Source: Gammaproteobacteria bacterium (GTDB taxonomy: Bacteria > Pseudomonadota > Gammaproteobacteria > Pseudomonadales > Azotimanducaceae). Taken from it: a stretch of DNA of 35,128 nucleotides. The stretch spans positions 1 to 35,128 of the forward strand of contig SMWK01000284.1 of assembly GCA_004356895.1 (NCBI GenBank), given 5' to 3'. The notes under the pieces are model-generated. The model worked only from the letters and a program-made list of their open reading frames with translations. It made no database searches and was not told the DNA's origin. The position numbers and the translations under genes were made by a program. Below, one piece after another: positions 8,331 through 20,275 of the stretch. Every line of letters begins with the position of its first letter. Within the stretch, counting starts at the first letter, position 1.

Positions 8331-10574
8331 TCATGCGGCTACGCGGGTAATTGTCAGTACGCTACCAATGGTTCGCAAGCGGCGTATGCCACGGGCCAGG
8401 TGGTTTCTATCGCACACGGAGAGCGTCACGATGACGCTTGAGACTTGGGCGTTTCGTTCCTCCACGTGGATATTTTCCACGCCAGCATCGGCATCGTGGA
8501 GCGTCGCTGCCAGCTCTGCGATGATCCCCTTTTTACGGTTGACCTCGATTCGCAACGTGGTGAGGAATTCTCCCTCGGTGGTCGCCCAGTAGGCTGGAAT
8601 GATCCCCTTGCTACCGCGCCGCCGCCGGATTTCGGTCATGTTACGACAGGTTTCGACGTGTACGACAAAACCTTTACCGGGCGTCATATGCCCGACGATG
8701 GGATCGCCAGGGACCGGTCCGCAACATCTACCGTAGTTGATGACAAGCCCCTCTCCGCCGTGGATTGCCACCGGTCCTCCGGTTTCCACAGGGACGCCCT
8801 GGAAATCAGGGTTATCGGCTTCCAGCAGGCGCTGCGCGACTACGTAGGATAAAAGCTCACCGTTACCGATGGCTTCGAGTACCTCGTTCAAACGTCGCAC
8901 GCCAAACTCCTTGAACACACGTCGTAATCGACGGAAATCCAGATCGTTGATGCTCTTGTTCGCGTTTGCCAGCGAACGATTCAGCAGCCGACGGCCGAAG
9001 GCGATGGAGTCGCCCTGTTGCTGGTCTTTCAGGGCGTGGCGGATACCACTGCGTGCTTTGCTGGAAACCACGAACGTGAGCCAGTCCGGGTTTGGCTTCG
9101 CGCCGTCTGAGGTGATGATCTCTACGCTCTGGCCACTCTGCAGTTGTTGAGAGAGCGGCGAGAGGTTCCGATCTATTCGACAAGCCACGCAGCGATTGCC
9201 GATATCGGTATGAACTGCGTAGGCAAAATCCACTGGGCAAGCGCCCCGTGGTAGTTCCAGAATGTTACCCCGTGGAGTGAATATGTAGACTTCATCGGGG
9301 AACAGGTCAATTTTCAGACTTTCAACGAACTCGAGGGGATTTCCAGCACGCTGCTGTAGATCCAACAGGTCTTTCACCCAGCGCCGTGCCCGGTGCCGGC
9401 TTGTCTGATGGTCACCCTGATCGGTCTTGTATAGCCAGTGCCCGGCGATACCGGCATCCGCCACTGTGGCCATGTCTCGAGTACGAATCTGCACCTCGAT
9501 GGGTACGCCGTGCATGCCGAAAAGGGTCGTGTGCAGCGATTGGTAACCATTGACCTTGGGGATCGCTATGTAATCTTTGAAGCGCCCCGCCACTGGCTTG
9601 TAAAGGTTATGCACCACGCCGAGTGCGCGGTAGCAATCGTCGTCCTGTGCAACGACGATACGAAAGCCAAACACGTCCATGATCTCAGAGAACGGTTTAT
9701 GTTGGGATTTCATCTTCCGGTAGATGGAATAGAGGTGTTTCTCCCGGCCTACCACCTCGGCGTTTATCCCATCGGTAGTAAGTGCGTTGGCGATAGATTT
9801 CCTCAATTCGTTCATCAATGCACTACGGTTACCGCGGGCCGCCTTCACTGCCCGGCCGATACGATCGGCGCGTAAGGGGTATAAGGCGTGAAAGCCGAGG
9901 TCCTCAAACTCAAGCTTCATCGTATGGATACCGAGCCGATTCGCGATTGGTGCGTAAAACTCCAGTGTTTCCCGCGCGATCCGTCTGCGCTGTTCGTTGG
10001 ACATGACGCCGATGGTGCGCATGTTATGCAATCGGTCGGCGAGTTTGACCATGATCACGCGAAGATCCTTGGCCATGGCCATGGCCATCTTCTGGAAGTT
10101 TTCGGCCTGGGCCTCAGCGTGGGAGCGGAATATTTTTTCGAGCTTCGAGACGCCGTCGACGATTTCGGCAACGGGTTTTCCGAAACGTTTGCCAAGTGCT
10201 TGTTTAGCGACCCCGGTGTCTTCAATAACGTCGTGCAACAGGGCGGCAATCACGGTCTGATGATCCATGCCCATGGTGGCCAGGATGTTAGCCACTGCCA
10301 GTGGGTGGGAAATATAGGGATGGCCGGAAAGGCGGAGCTGGCCCTTGTGGGCAGACTCAGCGTAAAGATAGGCTTTGTGAACCTGCTGAACCTGCTTTTG
10401 CGGCAGATACTTTTCCAGAGCCTCGATAAGCGACTCTATGGTGGTCGGTGCTGCTACGTCATCGCGCCGGGCTTGTTTCGCCAGCCGCTGCAGAAAGTAG
10501 GATTTGGTGGCAGGCTCAGCCGGAGGCTCAGCTCCGGCCTGGGTCGAAGTCTCGGGCCTCGCGGTTTTCACCAT
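8331..10574 (-). CDS. spoT: bifunctional (p)ppGpp synthetase/hydrolase
   Basis: This 747-residue RelA/SpoT-homologue makes and degrades the stringent-response alarmone. The HD hydrolase domain is intact: HDVIED at 114-119, and [10 protein letters not shown]. The synthetase domain has [22 protein letters not shown] and [24 protein letters not shown] at 331-334 is the RxKD motif known from bifunctional enzymes, not the ExDD of monofunctional RelA. A TGS domain (about 427-490, [31 protein letters not shown]) and a C-terminal ACT domain (about 675-745) follow. Relative to E. coli SpoT it has about 45 extra N-terminal residues. The 5' end overlaps rpoZ by 47 bases. No alternative ATG, GTG or TTG start exists nearby except GTG as the second codon, which is better spaced from the AGGAG just before the ATG. 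Order gmk-rpoZ-spoT is the usual gammaproteobacterial one. Confidence 0.96.
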   Translation of the reverse strand: MVKTARPETSTQAGAEPPAEPATKSYFLQRLAKQARRDDVAAPTTIESLIEALEKYLPQKQVQQVHKAYLYAESAHKGQLRLSGHPYISHPLAVANILATMGMDHQTVIAALLHDVIEDTGVAKQALGKRFGKPVAEIVDGVSKLEKIFRSHAEAQAENFQKMAMAMAKDLRVIMVKLADRLHNMRTIGVMSNEQRRRIARETLEFYAPIANRLGIHTMKLEFEDLGFHALYPLRADRIGRAVKAARGNRSALMNELRKSIANALTTDGINAEVVGREKHLYSIYRKMKSQHKPFSEIMDVFGFRIVVAQDDDCYRALGVVHNLYKPVAGRFKDYIAIPKVNGYQSLHTTLFGMHGVPIEVQIRTRDMATVADAGIAGHWLYKTDQGDHQTSRHRARRWVKDLLDLQQRAGNPLEFVESLKIDLFPDEVYIFTPRGNILELPRGACPVDFAYAVHTDIGNRCVACRIDRNLSPLSQQLQSGQSVEIITSDGAKPNPDWLTFVVSSKARSGIRHALKDQQQGDSIAFGRRLLNRSLANANKSINDLDFRRLRRVFKEFGVRRLNEVLEAIGNGELLSYVVAQRLLEADNPDFQGVPVETGGPVAIHGGEGLVINYGRCCGPVPGDPIVGHMTPGKGFVVHVETCRNMTEIRRRRGSKGIIPAYWATTEGEFLTTLRIEVNRKKGIIAELAATLHDADAGVENIHVEERNAQVSSVIVTLSVCDRNHLARGIRRLRTIGSVLTITRVAA

Positions 10575-10824
10575 CTCCTATACCGAAGGACAATTCCACC
10601 TCCTCATCCTCGGTGGCGGCATCCTTTGCGTCAAGTATTTCATGGGAGACTAAACCTGCCGCGATTTCCCGCAAAGCGATCACCGTTGGTTTGTCATCTT
10701 CCTCGGGCACCATGGGTTCTGCCCCGAAACGACGCATCTGTCGCGCTCGGCGGGTGGCGAGCATGACCAGTTCAAAGCGGTTCGCTACGTGTTCCAAACA
10801 ATCTTCAACGGTGATTCGGGCCAT
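10528..10824 (-). CDS. rpoZ: DNA-directed RNA polymerase omega subunit
   Basis: Omega (98 residues) helps assemble and stabilise RNA polymerase by chaperoning beta-prime, and forms part of a ppGpp-binding site in proteobacteria. The conserved N terminus [30 protein letters not shown] and the [15 protein letters not shown] helix are diagnostic. The acidic C-terminal tail ([12 protein letters not shown]) is longer than usual because the gene runs 47 bases into spoT. The ATG at 10824 is preceded by AAGGA at good spacing. A candidate sigma-70 promoter lies upstream, so rpoZ-spoT can be expressed separately from gmk. The overlap physically links omega with the enzyme that makes and degrades its allosteric ligand. 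Confidence 0.95.
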   Translation of the reverse strand: MARITVEDCLEHVANRFELVMLATRRARQMRRFGAEPMVPEEDDKPTVIALREIAAGLVSHEILDAKDAATEDEEVELSFGIGDGENREARDFDPGRS

Positions 10825-10880
10825 GGAGTTCCTTTGGTGTTAGGTGAAGTTACGCGGTTTAGCAGTTCGGCGAGCACGCG

Positions 10881-10909
10881 AGTGTACCGATCCTAACGTA
10901 CTCCATCAA
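10881..10909 (-). promoter_or_regulatory. candidate sigma-70 promoter for rpoZ-spoT
   Basis: On the minus strand, TTGATG (complement of 10904-10909) and TACACT (complement of 10881-10886) are separated by exactly 17 bases. Both hexamers match the sigma-70 consensus at 4 of 6 positions. The -35 lies inside one arm of the 17-bp inverted repeat at 10898-10969, so that repeat could be an operator. Predicted transcription would begin about 50 bases upstream of the rpoZ ATG. This is a pattern match only. Confidence 0.4.
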
Positions 10910-10969
10910 CTTGATATTTGGGGTACAGCGTTGCCACTGCGAGGTGTGAACCTCAAGTTGATGGAGTAC
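10898..10969. repeat. perfect 17-bp inverted repeat between gmk and rpoZ
   Basis: GTACTCCATCAACTTGA (10898-10914) is repeated as its exact reverse complement at 10953-10969, with 38 bases between. One arm touches the gmk stop codon (TAG, 10969-10971). The other contains the predicted rpoZ -35. As RNA the arms would close a 38-base loop after gmk. As DNA they are two identical inverted sites about 55 bp apart centre to centre, roughly five helical turns, which would suit a looping regulator. No U-tract follows. Confidence 0.65.
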
Positions 10970-11589
10970 TAATTTTCTGACAAGAGCTCATCCAGTAGGA
11001 TTTTCATATCCTGGCGTGGTAGCCGTCTGCCGCACCTTGCCGCCGTTACGATAGCAGCGATATGGGAAAGCGCCTCGGCAAAGTCGTCGTTGACGACGAG
11101 ATTTGCATAATCGTTGTAGTGGGACATTTCTTTTCGAGCCTCACTCATGCGCCGGTTGATCACCTCGGGATCGTCTTCACCACGGCCCTTGAGACGTGTG
11201 GCGAGCTCCGCACGGGAGGGTGGCAGAATAAAGATGTCCACTGCATGGGGAAATTCAGCGCGGATCATCCGTGCACCCTGCCAGTCGATCTCGAGCACCA
11301 CGTCGTGGCCGCGAGCGAGTTCTTCTGCAACTGCCTGTCGGGCGGTGCCATACCAATGACCAAAAACTTCCGCGTATTCGAGAAAGGCCCCCTCCTCAAC
11401 CATCGCGGCAAACGTCTTGGCATCGACAAAGTGGTAGTCGACGCCATCTCTTTCTCTTGGACGCTTGTCCCGTGTCGTATGGGAAACGGAAACGACGAGG
11501 TCATCGTCCTGGGTAAGTAGCGCGCCAACGAGGCTCGTTTTCCCGGCTCCGGATGGCGCAGAGACGATGAGCAGCTGACCTTTTCTCAT
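10969..11589 (-). CDS. gmk: guanylate kinase
   Basis: Gmk phosphorylates GMP to GDP, feeding GTP and (p)ppGpp pools. The 206-residue protein begins MRKGQLLIVSAPSGAGKTSLVGALL with the P-loop APSGAGKT. It continues with the GMP-binding segment SHTTRDKRPRERDGVDYHFVD, then FLEYAEVFGHWYGT, VVLEIDWQGA and IFILPPS, all typical of guanylate kinases. Length matches E. coli (207). Its ATG overlaps the yicC stop by 4 bases, so translation is coupled. The next gene downstream is rpoZ, after a 144-base gap that holds a perfect inverted repeat and a candidate promoter. Confidence 0.97.
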   Translation of the reverse strand: MRKGQLLIVSAPSGAGKTSLVGALLTQDDDLVVSVSHTTRDKRPRERDGVDYHFVDAKTFAAMVEEGAFLEYAEVFGHWYGTARQAVAEELARGHDVVLEIDWQGARMIRAEFPHAVDIFILPPSRAELATRLKGRGEDDPEVINRRMSEARKEMSHYNDYANLVVNDDFAEALSHIAAIVTAARCGRRLPRQDMKILLDELLSEN

Positions 11590-12455
11590 TCTACGTTCTG
11601 CACCTGCTCACGTATCTGCTCGATGATCACCTTGAGATCGACGGCTTTTTGTGAGGTTTCAGCGACCGCGGACTTGGATCCGAGGGTGTTGGCCTCGCGG
11701 TTCAGCTCCTGGGCAATGAAGTCGAGGCGTCTACCCTGTGGCCCCGGGCTGAGAAGGTTGGTGCGTGCTTCGGCCACGTGGATCGTAAGTCGATCGAGTT
11801 CTTCGGTCACGTCTGCGCGTTGCGCCAGCAGAACGACTTCCTGCTCCAGACGCAGTTCGTCCACCTGGCCAGCCAGCTCAGCCACTCTGGCTTTGAGCTT
11901 GCTGAGCAACTGCTCACTGAGTGATGAGACAAGTAACTTGATGTCTCTGACAATATGATCGATTTCGTCCAGACGCTGGCTGATCGTTCGCTCAAGCTGT
12001 GCACCCTCGCGTTGCCGATGCGCAATCAGATCTGTCAGCGTTTCCTCGAAAAGCTCGTGAATGACCGCTGTCGCGGCTTCGTTGCTGTCGATGCTCGCCG
12101 AAGTGCCCAGGACGCCCGGCCAGCTTAACAGGTCCATGGGGTTCGGCGAGCCAAGCTCCGGGACTTCCTCGCGAATTTGCTCCAGTGCAGTGAGAATCTG
12201 CAACAAAACGGGGCGATTGAGCACGATCTTATGCTGACCGGACTGCTGTTCGAGGCGCAGCGTACAGTCCACCTTGCCGCGTTTGATTTGCTTGCGCAGG
12301 ATTTCGCGCAGTGGGTGTTCGATGGAGCGCAAGGTATCGGGGAGCCTGAATTGAGCTTCGAGAAAGCGATGGTTCACGGAACGCAGCTCCCAGGTTAGCA
12401 GCAAGCCGTCAGTTTCTGCTTGGCGGCGGGCAAATGCGGTCATGCTGTGAATCAT
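11586..12455 (-). CDS. yicC: YicC family endoribonuclease
   Basis: YicC proteins are metal-dependent endoribonucleases; the E. coli member was linked to degradation of the small RNA RyhB. The 289-residue protein has the family N terminus MIHSMTAFARR followed by TWELRSVNHRFLEAQFRLP. The conserved C-terminal (DUF1732) block is GRRLDFIAQELNREANTLGSKS, with VDLKVIIEQIREQVQNVE at the end. A long helical middle region lies between. Length matches the family (about 287). It is the first gene of the minus-strand run and overlaps gmk by 4 bases. Its promoter would share the 161-base divergent region with rph. Confidence 0.93.
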   Translation of the reverse strand: MIHSMTAFARRQAETDGLLLTWELRSVNHRFLEAQFRLPDTLRSIEHPLREILRKQIKRGKVDCTLRLEQQSGQHKIVLNRPVLLQILTALEQIREEVPELGSPNPMDLLSWPGVLGTSASIDSNEAATAVIHELFEETLTDLIAHRQREGAQLERTISQRLDEIDHIVRDIKLLVSSLSEQLLSKLKARVAELAGQVDELRLEQEVVLLAQRADVTEELDRLTIHVAEARTNLLSPGPQGRRLDFIAQELNREANTLGSKSAVAETSQKAVDLKVIIEQIREQVQNVE

Positions 12456-12521
12456 TGGGAATCGAGCGTGTTTGGTGAGCGCGGCATTCTACCCCAAAAA
12501 TTCCTGCGGGCACTGTATGGG

Positions 12522-12557
12522 TGCTCCATCAATCCAGGACTCTAGATTGTTGGATCA
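12522..12557. repeat. imperfect inverted repeat in the yicC/rph divergent region
   Basis: The arms 12522-12534 (TGCTCCATCAATC) and 12545-12557 (GATTGTTGGATCA) pair at 11 of 13 positions around a 10-base loop. The right arm contains the -35 of the rph promoter. The left arm, read with the preceding G, shares the string GT-CTCCATCAA with the perfect inverted repeat at 10898. This similarity suggests a common protein-binding site or element family, but the sample is only two sites. Confidence 0.4.
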
Positions 12558-12577
12558 CCAGAAGTCGCCCGTATAAT
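12550..12577 (+). promoter_or_regulatory. candidate sigma-70 promoter for rph-pyrE
   Basis: A perfect TATAAT (12572-12577) is preceded at a 16-base spacing by TTGGAT (12550-12555), which keeps the TTG of the -35 consensus. It is placed about 40 bases upstream of the rph ATG. The -35 is embedded in the imperfect inverted repeat described at 12522-12557. Of the promoter candidates in the window this has the best -10. Confidence 0.55.
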
Positions 12578-12616
12578 GTCCGTCCTTTTGTCCGGTGAGA
12601 TTGCACGGAGAAATTG

Positions 12617-13327
12617 ATGAGCCAGACCAGGCCCAGCGGACGTGAGCCAGATCAACTGAGAGACATCAAGTTTACCCGTCGTTTCACCAAACATGCGGCG
12701 GGCTCGGTGCTGGTGGAGTTTGGTGACACCAAGGTGATATGTACGGCGAGTATCGATAACTCGGTCCCAGGTTTCCTACGCGGTCGGGGTAGCGGCTGGT
12801 TGACCGCGGAGTACGGCATGTTGCCGGGCGCGACACATACCCGCAACGATCGTGAAGCCACCCGGGGTAAACAGGGTGGCAGGACGCTAGAAATTCAGCG
12901 GCTGATTGGGCGTGCGCTACGGGCGTCAGTGGACCTGGAAGCATTGGGAGAGAGAACGATCCGCTTGGATTGTGACGTCATTCAAGCCGACGGTGGAACC
13001 CGTACCGCATCCATAACCGGGGGCTCTCTGGCGCTTCATGACGCCATTGCCACGCTGGCAGTTCAGGGTCTATTCAGGGAGTTTGTGGCATCTGTCTCCG
13101 TGGGTATCTGGCAGGGACAACCAGTGCTCGATCTGGATTATGCGGAAGACTCTACCGCGGGAACGGACATGAACGTCGTGTTGCTGGAATCCGGTGGATT
13201 CATCGAGTTGCAGGGCACTGCTGAAGGCGCCCCGTTTGCCGATGAAGAGCTTACCGAGATGTTGCGCCTGGCACGGCAGGGCACCTCGCAACTGTTGAAG
13301 ATGCAAAGAGCAGCTTTGGAGAACTGA
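12617..13327 (+). CDS. rph: ribonuclease PH
   Basis: RNase PH is a phosphate-dependent 3'-5' exoribonuclease that trims tRNA 3' ends. The 236-residue protein matches the family almost throughout: [92 protein letters not shown] and [36 protein letters not shown]. The phosphate-site basic residues in RGKQGGR are present. I chose ATG 12617 because CACGGAG lies about 6 bases upstream; an in-frame TTG one codon earlier is less likely. pyrE begins 1 base after its stop, as in the common rph-pyrE operon. yicC diverges from it. Confidence 0.97.
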   Translation: MSQTRPSGREPDQLRDIKFTRRFTKHAAGSVLVEFGDTKVICTASIDNSVPGFLRGRGSGWLTAEYGMLPGATHTRNDREATRGKQGGRTLEIQRLIGRALRASVDLEALGERTIRLDCDVIQADGGTRTASITGGSLALHDAIATLAVQGLFREFVASVSVGIWQGQPVLDLDYAEDSTAGTDMNVVLLESGGFIELQGTAEGAPFADEELTEMLRLARQGTSQLLKMQRAALEN

Positions 13328-13328
13328 T

Positions 13329-14006
13329 TTGCTGAATCAAGGCCAAAAACGCGCGTTGCTGGAACTTATGATTGATCGGGAAGTACTGACGTTTGGCGAG
13401 TTCACCTTGAAATCGGGTCGCCAGAGCCCGTACTTCTTCAACCTTGGTGCCATCAACAGCGGGGCTGCGATGCAACGGCTTGGTGAAAGTTACGCCGATC
13501 ACCTCGCAGGTTCCGGGCTTGAGTTTGATGTCGTGTTTGGGCCCGCATACAAGGGTATTCCGATTGCGGTTGCGACTGCTGAAGCGCTCGCGCGGAAAGG
13601 CAGAGATGTTGGTATTGCGTTCAATCGCAAGGAAATAAAAGATCACGGCGAAGGTGGGCGATTCGTAGGCGCCGCGGTTGATTGCCGGGTGCTGCTCGTC
13701 GATGACGTTCTTACTGCCGGAACCGCCATCCGCGAAGCGGTCAATCTCGTAGGCGCCGCGGGTGGCGAGATAGCTGGGGTAGTGATCGCGCTCGACCGCC
13801 AGGAGCGGAGTGAGTCGGGCCGAACTGCAGTTGCCGATCTGCAAGACGAGCTTGGCGTACCGGTCAAAAGCCTTCTATGCCTGTACGATGTGATCGAATA
13901 CCTTGACTTGGCGGCCAAGGAAAACAAAGATCTCAAGGCAACACTTGGAAAGATTCGAAGCTATCAGCAGACCCACGGTACTAGTGAGATTCTTGAAGCT
14001 ACATAG
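13329..14006 (+). CDS. pyrE: orotate phosphoribosyltransferase
   Basis: PyrE joins orotate to PRPP to make orotidine 5'-monophosphate in pyrimidine synthesis. The PRPP-binding signature VLLVDDVLTAGTAIREAV and the family stretches FTLKSGRQSPYFFNLGAINSGAAMQRLGESYAD, FGPAYKGIPIAVATAEAL and GIAFNRKEIKDHGEGG are all present. The 225 residues are slightly longer than E. coli PyrE (213). The start is TTG at 13329, one base after the rph stop, with GGAGA about 8 bases upstream. Translation therefore probably depends on rph translation. I see no attenuator between the two genes, unlike the regulated E. coli case. Confidence 0.96.
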   Translation: MLNQGQKRALLELMIDREVLTFGEFTLKSGRQSPYFFNLGAINSGAAMQRLGESYADHLAGSGLEFDVVFGPAYKGIPIAVATAEALARKGRDVGIAFNRKEIKDHGEGGRFVGAAVDCRVLLVDDVLTAGTAIREAVNLVGAAGGEIAGVVIALDRQERSESGRTAVADLQDELGVPVKSLLCLYDVIEYLDLAAKENKDLKATLGKIRSYQQTHGTSEILEAT

Positions 14007-14046
14007 GCCAAAAGTGCTTGATTAGCGTGTAAGGCAGGGAATAACC

Positions 14047-14670
14047 ATGCTTAAACGAGCAGTAATCGCGTTGATCACGCTGAGTTGTGTCACGCTAGCC
14101 TGGCAAGCGGAGGCAGCCAGGTTCTATCGGTATATCAACGCCGAAGGTCTCGAGGAGATTTCCCATACCATTCCTAACGACCGGGTGGCACTCGGTTACG
14201 ACGTGCTCGATGCCAACATGCGGCTGGTAGAACATGTTGCCCGTCAGCTCAGCCCGGAAGAGATTGTTACCAGGAATCGCCAGCAGAGTGAGGAAGCGGT
14301 GTGCCTTACATCACAGAAGCGCGTTCGCGCACTTTATGAGTCGGAAGAAGACATAACCCAGGCAGAAGAGCAGGCCCTGGATTCGTTGACCAATCGAATT
14401 ACCAATGCTCAGGCTAACCTGGCTCAGCTTCGCAATCAGCATCGCGCGCTGGAAGAAGAAGCTGCCCGCATGGACCGGGCTGGTCAGTCGCTGACGAGTA
14501 TTGTGCTCGGTAACATAGATCGCGCCAAAGCCCAGATCGAAAACCTCGAAGGAGAAATTGCCCAGCGCAAGGTAGAAAAGGAAGAAACCCGGCGCCAACA
14601 CGCGGTTGATCTCGAGGTATTTCGGCGTTCTGAATGTCTGGTGGCGAGCGTGCGACAGCCCGACGTTTGA
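14047..14670 (+). CDS. exported coiled-coil protein with DUF4124-like N-terminus
   Basis: I do not recognise a named gene. The 207-residue product starts with a clear signal peptide (residues 1 to about 23, MLKRAVIALITLSCVTLAWQ). It is followed by ARFYRYINAEGLEEISHTIPND, which resembles the short DUF4124 domain found near the N terminus of many gammaproteobacterial periplasmic proteins. Residues about 95-145 and 150-193 are strongly helical and charged, broken by DRAGQ at 143-147, and look like an antiparallel coiled-coil hairpin. After signal cleavage only two cysteines remain, Cys86 and Cys197, one at each end of the hairpin, where they could form a disulfide. Function is unknown. It follows pyrE by 40 bases on the same strand and converges with slmA. 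Confidence 0.75.
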   Translation: MLKRAVIALITLSCVTLAWQAEAARFYRYINAEGLEEISHTIPNDRVALGYDVLDANMRLVEHVARQLSPEEIVTRNRQQSEEAVCLTSQKRVRALYESEEDITQAEEQALDSLTNRITNAQANLAQLRNQHRALEEEAARMDRAGQSLTSIVLGNIDRAKAQIENLEGEIAQRKVEKEETRRQHAVDLEVFRRSECLVASVRQPDV

Positions 14671-14731
14671 GGATAGCTGCGACTCAATAAACCTTCCTGT
14701 TGAGCTTGTGGAAAAACGATACAGCGATTTT

Positions 14732-18810
<4,079 letters not shown>

Positions 18811-18882
18811 TAGAGCCGTTCCTTATGGGTTCGCTGTGTATGTTAATTCCCCGTATGCAGCCTGACCAGAGATCTTCGCAGC

Positions 18883-20163
18883 TCATACGGCGTGTCGGGG
18901 GTTTGTGTTCGCCAACTGTTTGCTGAAAAGTAACGTTACTTGTTCGACTATCGATCGAGCTAACGATGATTTGTTTTGTTTAGGCAGGGTCAGTTCACCG
19001 TCCGCCCAAACTACCGTAGCGGCATTATCAATGCTGTTAAATCCGATGTCCGCAAGGGAGACGTCGTTGACTACGATGACGTCGAGACCCTTGCGAACTC
19101 GTTTCCCTTTTGCGTGTTCTAATACGTTGTGAGTTTCCGCAGCAAAACCGACAACAAAAGGTTTGTGTGCAGAGGCCGCCACACTGGCAATGATGTCGGG
19201 ATTCTCCACCAGACTGAGTTCGAGTTTCTGATCCCGTTGCGCTTCCTTTTTTATCTTTAAATCGGCGACGTGAGCGGGTCGATAATCGGCAACGGCGGCA
19301 ACGCCGATGAATATATCGCACCCGGGAAGCTCGGCATTAACGGCCGCATGCATCTGCTCGGCGCTGTCAACGGAAATACAGCGTAAGCCTCCTGGAACCG
19401 GAATCGAGACCGGTCCGCTGATTAATACAACCTCGGCTCCTTGTGCAACCGCGGCTGCTGCCACGGCGAAACCCTGCCGTCCCGAGCTATGGTTGGAGAT
19501 GTAGCGAACGGGATCGATTGCCTCGCGGGTCGGACCTGCGGTGACGATCACCTTCCTCCCTTTGAGGGGTTTTCTCTCATGGACGTTTTTTTTTTCGATT
19601 TTCAACTCGCCAGAACTCGCCAGCTCATCGATCAGTCTTTCGAGCAGCTCCTCTGGTTCCAGCATACGCCCGGGACCCACTTCTCCGCAGGCCTGATCGC
19701 CGGTGCCGGGTCCGAGCATCCGGGTGCCGTCGTCTTCGAGTTGTTTTACGTTGCGTCTGGTCGCGGCGCTTTCCCACATGACCTGGTTCATTGCCGGAGC
19801 TAGAAGCAGCGGAGCGTGGCTGGCAAGACAGATGCTGCATAGCAGATCGTTTGCACGACCCTGGGCCAGCCTGCTCAAAGTATCAGCGGTGGTGGGTGCG
19901 ATGAGAATAACCTCCGCCCATCGAGCTAGCTCTATGTGGCCCATCGCGGCCTCAGCCTGCGGATCCCACAGATCGTCCCGCACTGGGTTACCGGCTACGG
20001 CCTGCAGTGTTGTAGCCGTGACGAATCGGTGGGCGTTAGGGGTCATGACAACCTGTACTTCTGCTTGTGCTTCACGCATCAGGCGTACAAGGCTCGGGGT
20101 CTTGTACGCAGCGATGCCGCCGCTGATGCCGAGTACTATTCTTTTGCCAGCCAGCTGGGTCAT
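18883..20163 (-). CDS. coaBC: bifunctional phosphopantothenoylcysteine decarboxylase/phosphopantothenate-cysteine ligase
   Basis: CoaBC performs two steps of coenzyme A synthesis: joining cysteine to 4'-phosphopantothenate (CoaB, C-terminal) and decarboxylating the product (CoaC, N-terminal, FMN). The CoaC half shows GISGGIAAYKTPSLVR, the substrate-binding LLLAPAMNQVMW and the catalytic-cysteine loop DQACGEVGPGRMLEP. The CoaB half starts with KVIVTAGPTREAIDPVRYISNHSSGRQG and includes AAVADYRPAHVADLKIKK, with the conserved lysine, and FAAETHN. The 426 residues fit the family (about 400-430). It begins the coaBC-algC-argB-slmA run and is divergent from radC. The dut gene normally found just downstream is absent. 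Confidence 0.97.
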   Translation of the reverse strand: MTQLAGKRIVLGISGGIAAYKTPSLVRLMREAQAEVQVVMTPNAHRFVTATTLQAVAGNPVRDDLWDPQAEAAMGHIELARWAEVILIAPTTADTLSRLAQGRANDLLCSICLASHAPLLLAPAMNQVMWESAATRRNVKQLEDDGTRMLGPGTGDQACGEVGPGRMLEPEELLERLIDELASSGELKIEKKNVHERKPLKGRKVIVTAGPTREAIDPVRYISNHSSGRQGFAVAAAAVAQGAEVVLISGPVSIPVPGGLRCISVDSAEQMHAAVNAELPGCDIFIGVAAVADYRPAHVADLKIKKEAQRDQKLELSLVENPDIIASVAASAHKPFVVGFAAETHNVLEHAKGKRVRKGLDVIVVNDVSLADIGFNSIDNAATVVWADGELTLPKQNKSSLARSIVEQVTLLFSKQLANTNPRHAV

Positions 20164-20181
20164 GTGAAGTCCGCTGATCGG

Positions 20182-20210
20182 TTGTCAGATTTGAACCGTA
20201 ACGATACTAC
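20182..20210 (+). promoter_or_regulatory. candidate promoter for radC
   Basis: TTGTCA (20182-20187, 5 of 6 matches to the -35 consensus) and TACTAC (20205-20210, 3 of 6 to the -10) are separated by 17 bases, within the 112-base divergent region between coaBC and radC. A 6-bp palindrome (TGCCCT 20222-20227 and AGGGCA 20241-20246) lies downstream in the leader. The -10 is poor, so this is tentative. Confidence 0.3.
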
Positions 20211-20275
20211 CACCTAAGAGTTGCCCTATCTCGCCGCAAGAGGGCAGCAAATGGGGGCGGGTAAGGAGTCACTCA

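Noticed and set aside
9888-10766. Long open frame (292 codons) on the plus strand, antisense to spoT and rpoZ
   Set aside because: It lies entirely opposite strongly conserved coding sequence, has no recognisable domain and a composition typical of an antisense shadow.
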